A DNA stretch of 64,000 nucleotides from Pelagivirga sediminicola (GTDB lineage Bacteria; Pseudomonadota; Alphaproteobacteria; Rhodobacterales; Rhodobacteraceae), in assembly GCF_003072125.1 (NCBI RefSeq), contig NZ_QCYH01000001.1:434001-498000 (forward strand), in the 5' to 3' direction. The notes below the pieces were generated by a model. That model did not search any database. It was given only the letters and a program-made list of their open reading frames with translations, and was not told the origin of the DNA. How positions within the stretch are numbered: position 1 is the first letter of the stretch; each line of letters opens with the position of its first letter. Shown piece after piece: positions 8,482-15,044 of the stretch. A program made the position numbers and the translations under genes.

Positions 8482-9269
8482 TTTGAACGTCCTCTTCTGG
8501 TTCCGACAAGCAGCCCCGCGCCGATGATGATGGTCGTGGCAAGAAAGGTGAGCGATCCGACGGCGGCAACGGTCGGGTCCGAATCGCGGGTGATGGAGGC
8601 GAAGATTCGCACCGGCAGCGTCGTCGCCTGCGGGCTGGTGATGAAAAGCGATACGATCACCTCGTCGAATGACGTCACGAAGGCGAACAGCATCCCCGAC
8701 AGGATCCCCGGCAGGATCAGCGGCAAGGTGACGGTGAAAAAGGCCGACAGGCGCGAGGCGCCAAGGCTGGCCGCCGCCGTCTCCAGCCGCGCATCGAAAA
8801 CCGACAGGCTGGCGCCGACCGCGATCACCACGAAGGGCAGCGCCAGCATGGTATGGGCCAGCACATAGCCCGTCAGCGTGCCCACCAGCCGCGTGTCGAG
8901 ATAGACCGCATAGATGCCGATGGCCATGACGACGCCGGGGATGATGATCGGCGTGATCAGGATCGCGCGCAGGATGCCCGCGCTGCGCCCCTTGGCCCGC
9001 TCGATCCCGATGGCCGCAAGCGTGCCCAGCACCGTCGCCAGCAGCGCCACGATGAGCGCCACCTTCAGCGACACGATCAGGCTGCCATACCACTGCTTGT
9101 TGGTGAAGAAATTCTCATACCATTGCAGCGAGAATCCCGAGGGCGGGAAGACCAGCGATTTTTGCTCGGCAAAGGACATCGGCACCACCACAAGCGTCGG
9201 CGCGACCAGCCACAGCGCGATCAGCACGCAGATCGTGCCCAGCAGGATACGGGGAAGGATGCGTCTCAT
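8478..9269 (-). CDS. Polyamine-type ABC transporter permease (PotC-like)
   Basis: Inner-membrane permease of 263 residues with about six hydrophobic helices and the EAA-loop region ETAAASLGASRLSAFFTVTLPLI that contacts the ATPase. It begins with a membrane segment directly after MRRILPRIL and ends in a short basic tail. Length and loop sequence match the PotC/PotI subunit. The ATG at 9269 has GGAGG six bases upstream and overlaps the stop of the first permease gene (ATGA); its own stop overlaps the ATPase start in the same way. The two permeases form the heterodimeric channel. Confidence 0.92.
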   Translation of the reverse strand: MRRILPRILLGTICVLIALWLVAPTLVVVPMSFAEQKSLVFPPSGFSLQWYENFFTNKQWYGSLIVSLKVALIVALLATVLGTLAAIGIERAKGRSAGILRAILITPIIIPGVVMAIGIYAVYLDTRLVGTLTGYVLAHTMLALPFVVIAVGASLSVFDARLETAAASLGASRLSAFFTVTLPLILPGILSGMLFAFVTSFDEVIVSLFITSPQATTLPVRIFASITRDSDPTVAAVGSLTFLATTIIIGAGLLVGTRRGRSK

Positions 9270-10144
9270 TTGCTGCCTCCGGAGATGTCGTATTTGCGGC
9301 GCATGAAGGGGCTGGCCAGCGCCAGGAACCCGAAGGTCGCCACCAGAAGGATCACCCCCATCGCGCCGCCCCTGCCCCAGTTCAGCAGCGACATGACCTG
9401 TTGCTGCACCAGCGTGGACAACATCGTGCTGGACGGCCCGCCCAGCAGCAGGGGTGTGATGTAGAACCCCAGCGCGAGGATGAAGACGATCGTGGCGCCC
9501 GCAAAGACTCCCGGCAGCGACAGCGGCAGATAGACCTGAAAGAACGCCTTGACGGGATGCGAGCCAAGGCTCTTGGCCGCCTCGATCAGGCGCAGGTCGA
9601 TCCCGCGCATCACCGCGAAAAGCGGCATCACCATGAAGGGCAGCAGAACCTGCGTCATGCCGATGGTGACGCCCAGCTGCGTGCGGATCAGCGACAGCTT
9701 GTCAAATCCGAGCCAGATCACGAACTGGTTGATGACGCCGGTATCCTGCAGGATGATCACCCAGGCCAGCGTGCGCACCACGCCCGACACCCAGAACGGC
9801 ACCAGCACGCAGAGCACCAGGATCAGCCGCAGGCGCGGGCCTGCCACGGACATGGCGAAGGCGTAGGGGTAGGCCACCAGCACGCAGGAAATCGTCACCC
9901 AGAACGAGATGACGAAGGTCCGCCACAGAACGATCAGGTTCAGCTTGTGACTGAAAAACCAGCTGTAATTGCCAAGACCCGGCACCGGATCGATGAAACT
10001 GCGCGCGATGATGGTGATCAGCGGCACCGCCATGATCAGGATCAGCAGCACCAGCGCCGGCAGCACCAGCAGCAGCGGATGGCGCCGGACCCCGGCCCAG
10101 CCGAGGCGCGCGGCGCCGTCGGGCTTCGTGTTTGAATTGGACAT
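9266..10144 (-). CDS. Polyamine-type ABC transporter permease (PotB-like)
   Basis: First permease subunit, 292 residues, with a cytoplasmic N-terminal segment of about 20 residues, roughly six transmembrane helices and the EAA-loop stretch EAAKSLGSHPVKAFFQVYLPLSL. It matches PotB/PotH. The ATG at 10144 (MSNSNTKPDG) was chosen over an upstream start at 10255 because the extension runs through the intercistronic hairpin and is Arg/Cys-rich without similarity to permeases. The gap to the binding-protein gene is about 120 bases and holds a strong stem-loop, which may keep permease levels below those of the binding protein. Confidence 0.91.
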   Translation of the reverse strand: MSNSNTKPDGAARLGWAGVRRHPLLLVLPALVLLILIMAVPLITIIARSFIDPVPGLGNYSWFFSHKLNLIVLWRTFVISFWVTISCVLVAYPYAFAMSVAGPRLRLILVLCVLVPFWVSGVVRTLAWVIILQDTGVINQFVIWLGFDKLSLIRTQLGVTIGMTQVLLPFMVMPLFAVMRGIDLRLIEAAKSLGSHPVKAFFQVYLPLSLPGVFAGATIVFILALGFYITPLLLGGPSSTMLSTLVQQQVMSLLNWGRGGAMGVILLVATFGFLALASPFMRRKYDISGGSK

Positions 10145-10216
10145 TTCTCTCACCGCTGGGTTGAGGGCGGGCAGGATGCAAACGCAGCGGCGGCTGCGGC
10201 AGTGACTGGCAGGATC

Positions 10217-10247
10217 TGCCCCGGCCGGGTAGAACCGGGCCGGGGCA
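10217..10247. other. Intercistronic GC-rich stem-loop after binding-protein gene
   Basis: TGCCCCGGCC and GGCCGGGGCA form a perfect 10-bp stem with an 11-base loop, 17 bases past the stop codon of the binding-protein gene on the minus strand. There is no T-run after it, so it is unlikely to be a full terminator. Such hairpins commonly protect binding-protein mRNA from 3' decay. Confidence 0.7.
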
Positions 10248-10263
10248 TCTGGCATGGCTTAGG

Positions 10264-11337
10264 TCAGTAGCCCGCGATGAACTCGGCCCATTTTTCCGAC
10301 AGGGCCTCGTAGTTCTCGACCCAGTACGGCACGTTCTGAAGATAGCCTTGGGCGATCCGCTCGGGCGAGTTGGTCAGCCATTTCGCCGTCAGCTCGTCCA
10401 CTTGCGGCTCTGCGCCCATGTGGATCGGCGAATAGGATGTCTGCTCGGTCAGCGTCTCCTGCGCCTGCTTGCCGATGGCGGCGTTGATCAGCGCATGTGC
10501 GGCATCGGGGTTCTTGACGCCGACGGGGATGGTCAGCTGGTCCATCACCACGACCCAGTCATTCCAGACCGGCTCGTAATTGGCGCCGTTCTTGACGGCG
10601 GCCAGCGCGCGGCCCGACCATGCGATGACCATGTCGGCCTCGCCCGCCTCGATGATCTGCTGGGACTCGGCGCCGGTCTGCCACAGGATCAGATTGTCGC
10701 GGATCGCGCGATACTGGTCCAGCGCAAGGTCGACATCGGTGGGGAACATGTCCTCCTTGGTCACGCCCGCGTTCAGCAGCGCCACCTCGACGATATAGCC
10801 GTTCGGCTCGGCATAGCCGGGCATGGCGCGGGTGCCGGGGAATTTCTCGGTATCAAAGAAATCGGCCCAGCCGGTGGGCGGGTTGTCGCCGTACTTGTCG
10901 GCATTATAGACCAGAAGAACGCCGTAGTTCATCGCCGGAACGCTGCATTCGCCAACCTGGCCTTCGGGGATGTTGGAGGTGTCGATCTTGCTGAAATCGA
11001 GCTTCTGGAACAACGTGCCGCAATGCACGTAAGGCAGGAAATCGCCGGTATCGACCACATCCCACATGACGTTGCCGGCCTCGACCTGCGCCTGCAGCTT
11101 GGCCAGCGAGGTGGGGCCGTCCGAATAAAGCTCGACGCCCGATTTCTCGACGAAGGGCTGCAGCGATGCCGTCTGCCCGTCCTGATAGATGCCGCCATAG
11201 GACACGAAGGTCAGCGTCTCGCCCTCCAGCGAGCCCTCGGCCACGTCGCCCGCAACGGGGCCATCCTGCGCCAGTGCCGCGCCGCCCGAAATCAGGGCGA
11301 CGGCAAGCGCGCTACGCGTTAGAAAATCAATCTTCAT
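10264..11337 (-). CDS. Polyamine-type ABC transporter substrate-binding protein (PotD-like)
   Basis: Periplasmic solute-binding protein of 357 residues with a signal peptide (MKIDFLTRSALAVALISGG, cleavage after ALA). It has the family 1 extracellular-binding fold; stretches such as LTFVSYGGIYQDG, WDVVDTGDF and DMVIAWSGRALAAVKNG resemble PotD/PotF-type proteins. Several acidic and aromatic residues in the pocket region suit a cationic ligand, but the exact polyamine cannot be read out. The ATG at 11337 has GGGAG upstream and lies inside the 3' end of the regulator gene, an 11-base overlap, tying expression of transporter and regulator together. Confidence 0.9.
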   Translation of the reverse strand: MKIDFLTRSALAVALISGGAALAQDGPVAGDVAEGSLEGETLTFVSYGGIYQDGQTASLQPFVEKSGVELYSDGPTSLAKLQAQVEAGNVMWDVVDTGDFLPYVHCGTLFQKLDFSKIDTSNIPEGQVGECSVPAMNYGVLLVYNADKYGDNPPTGWADFFDTEKFPGTRAMPGYAEPNGYIVEVALLNAGVTKEDMFPTDVDLALDQYRAIRDNLILWQTGAESQQIIEAGEADMVIAWSGRALAAVKNGANYEPVWNDWVVVMDQLTIPVGVKNPDAAHALINAAIGKQAQETLTEQTSYSPIHMGAEPQVDELTAKWLTNSPERIAQGYLQNVPYWVENYEALSEKWAEFIAGY

Positions 11338-12025
11338 TGGACCTACTCCCTTGGTCAGTTGTCGTCTCGGAATCCTGTGCGCCGCCATCGTTGCCATAGT
11401 TCTGCAACTGCTTGGCGGTTGATGTCGGCGGCGAGATGATGAACATCACCTCCGCCATATCGGCCCCCGTATTCACCACGCGGTGGGGGACCGAGCTTTG
11501 GTATTCGGCGCAATCGCCCTCTTCCATCGCGAATTGCCGGTCGTCCAGCGTCAGCGATACCGCCCCTTTCAGCACGACCAGCATCTCGCTGGAGGCGCCG
11601 TGGGTATAGGGCTCGTCCCCGGTCGAGCCGCCGGGCTGGAACTGCGCGACATAGGTCTCGAACTGGGTCAGCGGGCGGCGCGACAGCAGCGCCTTTTTCT
11701 GGCCGTGCATCGCCTGAAGCACCGGGCGTTCGTGTTTGCGCATGATCGGATGGCGGTCGCTGACGCCCGATTCGTCGAAGAGCTCGGAAATGCTGGTGCC
11801 ATAGCAATCGGCGATGCGGATCAGCGTGGACGTGCTGGCGCCGGTCAGGCCGCGCTCCAGCTGGCTGAGAAAGCTGGCCGAGGTGCCGATCGCGTCGGCC
11901 AGTTGCCGCAAGGACAGCCCGTTGGCCTTGCGCAGCTTGCGCAGGCGGTCCGCGACCAGCGCATGGGCCTGGTCGTCATCGGGACGCATCTCGGGTGTCG
12001 GTTGCAGCTCCACATTTCCCCCCAT
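11327..12025 (-). CDS. XRE-cupin transcriptional regulator (PuuR-like)
   Basis: A 232-residue regulator with an N-terminal helix-turn-helix of the Cro/CI type (residues about 26-80: LRKLRKANGLSLRQLADAIG, then SASFLSQLERG) and a C-terminal cupin sensor domain (about 130-205: GDEPYTHGASSEMLVVLKG). This is the layout of PuuR, which represses putrescine-use genes in E. coli. It is the first gene of the operon and overlaps the binding-protein gene, so it most likely controls its own operon. A perfect 7-4-7 inverted repeat immediately upstream is a good operator candidate. The ATG lacks an obvious ribosome site; an internal start at MRPDDDQ is possible. The inducer is unknown. Confidence 0.88.
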   Translation of the reverse strand: MGGNVELQPTPEMRPDDDQAHALVADRLRKLRKANGLSLRQLADAIGTSASFLSQLERGLTGASTSTLIRIADCYGTSISELFDESGVSDRHPIMRKHERPVLQAMHGQKKALLSRRPLTQFETYVAQFQPGGSTGDEPYTHGASSEMLVVLKGAVSLTLDDRQFAMEEGDCAEYQSSVPHRVVNTGADMAEVMFIISPPTSTAKQLQNYGNDGGAQDSETTTDQGSRSNED

Positions 12026-12036
12026 CGCGGCACGGC

Positions 12037-12054
12037 ACTTAACAAACGTTAAGT
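12037..12054. promoter_or_regulatory. Inverted-repeat operator candidate of the XRE-cupin regulator
   Basis: ACTTAAC-AAAC-GTTAAGT is a perfect inverted repeat (7-bp arms, 4-bp spacer) that ends 12 bases before the regulator ATG. It stands out as an AT-rich symmetric site in GC-rich DNA. Assignment to this regulator is by position only. Confidence 0.5.
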
Positions 12055-12103
12055 AAGACAGAACAAAAGTTCAATGGTTGTTTTTCCATCCGCATTGCGT
12101 GCC

Positions 12104-12143
12104 TTGACATCCAGCGGCCGCCCACTACATACCGACGGTCGGT
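12104..12143 (+). promoter_or_regulatory. Promoter with TetR-type operator for efflux operon
   Basis: TTGACA at 12104-12109 is a consensus -35; with a 16-base spacer the -10 would be TACATA (12126-12131). A perfect 13-base palindrome ACCGAC-G-GTCGGT (12131-12143) overlaps the -10 and start-site region, where a TetR dimer would block transcription. It implies that the TetR frame must start downstream of about 12140. Confidence 0.65.
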
Positions 12144-12895
12144 TGGTAGAAAGGCAGGCCATCTCGGACAATGCGGAACCCAAGACCCAGAGCGGCGCCA
12201 AGCGCACGCGCATGCCGCCGGAAATGCGGCGTGCGCAGCTGCTGGATGCGGCGCAGCGGTTGTTCTTTGCCCGCGGCTGGGACGACGTGACGATTGCCGA
12301 CGTGCTGGCCGAGGCCGGTATTTCCAAGGGCGGATTCTATCATCACTTCACCGCCAAGGAGGATCTGCTCGACGGTGTGGTCGAGCGTTTCACGCGCGAG
12401 GCGCTGAAGGCCGCGGATGTCGCACGCGCCCTCGCGGCAGGCGATGCGCTGACGCGGTTCAACGCGTTTCTGGCCGAAACGAGCCGCTGGAAGGCCGCGC
12501 GCGCGCCGCAGATGAAGTTTATTCTCGGCGCGATGCTGCAGCCCGGCAACGAGGTGCTGTTTCAGCGCATATCAGCCGCCTCCGCCGCTGCCGCCGCGCC
12601 CGTCCTGCGCGACATGATTGCCGACGGCGTCGCCGAGGGATGCTTTGACGTGCCCCAGATCGACCTTGCGGTCGAGACGATCCTGGCCTGCGCACATGGC
12701 CGCCGCGCGGTCATCCAGCAGGCGGTGCGCGCCGCCGAGGCCGGGGACACGGACGCCGGGACGGACATTCTGGATAGCCGGATGATCGCCGAAGGCGCAC
12801 TGATGGACCGCCTTCTGGGCCTGCCGGGGGGCAGCATTGCCCTGTCCAATCCGCATGAATACCGGCTGATGCTGCGCGCCATCGTCGATGGCTGA
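12143..12895 (+). CDS. TetR-family transcriptional regulator
   Basis: Repressor-type regulator with an N-terminal TetR helix-turn-helix ([20 protein letters not shown], then [20 protein letters not shown]) and an all-helical ligand domain of about 150 residues. The start is uncertain. The frame is open far upstream, but the promoter/operator at 12104-12143 excludes earlier starts. In-frame options are TTG at 12143 (used here), an ATC at 12161 that has AAGG six bases before it, and ATG at 12212 with no clear ribosome site. It leads a plus-strand operon with the STAS-like protein and RND pump genes, so it probably represses them and itself. Its ligand is unknown. Confidence 0.88.
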   Translation: MVERQAISDNAEPKTQSGAKRTRMPPEMRRAQLLDAAQRLFFARGWDDVTIADVLAEAGISKGGFYHHFTAKEDLLDGVVERFTREALKAADVARALAAGDALTRFNAFLAETSRWKAARAPQMKFILGAMLQPGNEVLFQRISAASAAAAAPVLRDMIADGVAEGCFDVPQIDLAVETILACAHGRRAVIQQAVRAAEAGDTDAGTDILDSRMIAEGALMDRLLGLPGGSIALSNPHEYRLMLRAIVDG

Positions 12896-12954
12896 CGCAC
12901 CGTGGAACCTGCATGCAGCGCGCATGTTCATTAACAGACGCAAGGGAGATGACG

Positions 12955-13716
12955 ATGATCAAGATCAGGGAACTCAAGCCGGACGTTTACGAATTGACGC
13001 TGGAAGGTGTGCTGGAGAAATCCGATATCGAGACGATGGAGCGCGAGCTGACGCCGGTGCTGAAGGGGGACGGCCCGCTGGGCCTGATCGTGCGCGCCGA
13101 AAACTGGAGCGACATCACCGCAGACGCGATTGCCGAGGACATGAAATTTGAATTCGGCCTGCTGACGCAGTGGTCGAAAATCGCCAGAATGGCGCTGGTC
13201 AGCGATCTTCAGGCTTTCGGCGCGCTCTTGAAATGGATCGATCCCGTCCTGCCGATGATCGAGATGAAATGTTTCGCCTCGACCGAGGTGGCGGCGGCCG
13301 AAGCGTTCGCGTCGGACCTGCCTGCCCGCCCGGCGGCGGGCTCGGGCCGCGGCATGACGCTGCTGGAGGACGGCTCGGACGGGCTGCTCGCCTTTGAGGT
13401 GGATGGCGCGATCACCGCCGAGGACGCAAGAAGCGTGATGGCCCCGCTTGAGCCCTATCTTGAGGACGGCAAGAAGATTGACCTTCTTGTGCGGATCAAG
13501 AGCTATGAGGGCTTTGATCCGTCGATCCTGATGGACGGCGCCTTCATGGGCGTCAAATTCGGCGCGATCACGCATGTCGGGCGCTATGCGATCATCGGCG
13601 CGCCCGGTTGGATGGCGACGATGGTGCGCTCCGTGGCGGCGATGATGCCGTTCGAGATGCGCCTCTTCGACGCCTCTGACGAGGACGCCGCGTGGGCTTG
13701 GGCGCGCCGCAGCTGA
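12955..13716 (+). CDS. Tandem STAS/SpoIIAA-like domain protein
   Basis: A 253-residue soluble protein made of two copies of a SpoIIAA-like (PF11964, STAS/SEC14-like) domain. Copy 1 spans about residues 1-122 (IKIRELKPDVYELTLEGVLE...), copy 2 about 133-250 (LLAFEVDGAITAEDARSVM...). Each has the alternating beta/alpha pattern, with the family's GxI/GVL-(S/T)-x-x-(D/E) segment. Single-domain members are of unknown function and often linked to membranes or lipids. The ATG at 12955 has AAGGGAG six bases upstream. It lies 59 bases after the TetR gene and 86 before the RND adaptor gene, all on one strand. There is no signal peptide. Its role in the efflux operon is not known. Confidence 0.8.
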   Translation: MIKIRELKPDVYELTLEGVLEKSDIETMERELTPVLKGDGPLGLIVRAENWSDITADAIAEDMKFEFGLLTQWSKIARMALVSDLQAFGALLKWIDPVLPMIEMKCFASTEVAAAEAFASDLPARPAAGSGRGMTLLEDGSDGLLAFEVDGAITAEDARSVMAPLEPYLEDGKKIDLLVRIKSYEGFDPSILMDGAFMGVKFGAITHVGRYAIIGAPGWMATMVRSVAAMMPFEMRLFDASDEDAAWAWARRS

Positions 13717-13802
13717 CCGCATGGCGGCGCCGCGGACAATTCCGACCGACAATCCGAAAGGGCGCGCGCCCGCAAGGGCCCCTGCCCGAAGGAGACCAGA
13801 CG

Positions 13803-15044
13803 ATGACCGATGCCAGCAATGGCGGGCGCGAGCGCCTCGAATTCGACAGCGACAAGGGCTCGTCCCGCTCCAGATGGGTGGCGGGCGGTCTTGCCGCGGC
13901 GATCATCGCCTGGATGGGCAGCGGATATATCCTGCCCTCGCCTGACACGTCGGGCCCCGCGACGGGACCGGTCACGCGCAAGGCGGTGACCGTTGCGGTC
14001 CGCCGCTCGGCCGCCGAGCAGATCGAGCAGGTCTTCGTCGCCGAGGGCCAGGCGTTGCCGGCACGCGACACCCTTATCCGCGCCGAGACATCCGGCCAGA
14101 TCGCCGAGCTGCTGGTCGACAAGGGCGCCGATCTGGAGGCCGGTCAGGTCATCGCGCGGCTCGACACCGCCGCGCGCCGCTCCGATCTTGAGCGCGCCCG
14201 CGAAGAGCTGAGCCGCGCCCAGCGAGAGTTCGACAACGCCAGCGAGCTGGTCGAGCGCGGCGTCGCAACAGTGGACCGCGTCGCGCAGGCGCGCGCGACA
14301 CTGGCCGCGGCCCGGGCCGGCGTCAGCTCGGCCGAGGAGGCGATCAAGAACACCGAGATCCGCGCGCCCTTCTCCGGGCGGCTTGAAACGCTGGACATCG
14401 AAACGCGCGAGTTCATATCGACCGGCGCCGATGTGGGCCGCATCGTGGACAACACGCCGCTGACGATCCGCATTCAGATCCCGCAGCAGGCGCGCGCCGA
14501 CATCAAGCCCGGCCAGAGCGCCGAGGTGTCCTTTATCACCGGCGCGGAAGGGCAAGGCGAAGTCACCTTCGTCGGCACCAGCGCCGATACCGAAACGCGC
14601 ACCTTCCTGGCCGAGGTCAAGGTGGCGAACGACGATGGCGCGATCCCCGCCGGGATCAGCGCGAGGCTGCGCATCCCGACGGGCAAGGCGTCGGCTCATT
14701 TCGTCTCGCCCGCGATCCTGTCGCTGGACACGGACGGCACGCTGGGGATCAAGACGGTCAATGACAGCAATGTCGTGGAGTTTCACGCGATCGACATCGT
14801 GCGCGCGCAGACGGACGGCATCTGGGTGTCGGGACTGCCCGAAGAGGCGCAGATCATCTCGATCGGCCAGGGATTCGTGAATGACGGCGAGACTGTCGAT
14901 CCCCAGCCCGAAACCGACGGCGACGATCCCGGCCGGCAGGCGCCGGTGCCCGGCGCGCCCGATCTGGAAACCCGCAGCGATGCCAGCGGCCAGATCACCG
15001 GAGCGGGCGGCGACGAAGGCGATGACGCGGAGGCGATTCAATGA
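13803..15044 (+). CDS. RND efflux periplasmic adaptor subunit (membrane fusion protein)
   Basis: Adaptor of 413 residues that bridges the inner-membrane RND pump and an outer-membrane channel. It is anchored by one N-terminal membrane segment (about 26-43) rather than a lipobox. The biotinyl-lipoyl-like hairpin halves flank a coiled coil: TLIRAETSGQIAELLVDKG before, and NTEIRAPFSGRLETLDIETR after, with Ala/Glu/Arg-rich helices between. The C-terminal 50 residues are an acidic, Pro/Gly-rich tail. AAGGAG lies eight bases before the ATG. Its end overlaps the pump gene by four bases. No TolC-like gene is nearby, so the outer channel must be encoded elsewhere. Confidence 0.93.
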   Translation: MTDASNGGRERLEFDSDKGSSRSRWVAGGLAAAIIAWMGSGYILPSPDTSGPATGPVTRKAVTVAVRRSAAEQIEQVFVAEGQALPARDTLIRAETSGQIAELLVDKGADLEAGQVIARLDTAARRSDLERAREELSRAQREFDNASELVERGVATVDRVAQARATLAAARAGVSSAEEAIKNTEIRAPFSGRLETLDIETREFISTGADVGRIVDNTPLTIRIQIPQQARADIKPGQSAEVSFITGAEGQGEVTFVGTSADTETRTFLAEVKVANDDGAIPAGISARLRIPTGKASAHFVSPAILSLDTDGTLGIKTVNDSNVVEFHAIDIVRAQTDGIWVSGLPEEAQIISIGQGFVNDGETVDPQPETDGDDPGRQAPVPGAPDLETRSDASGQITGAGGDEGDDAEAIQ

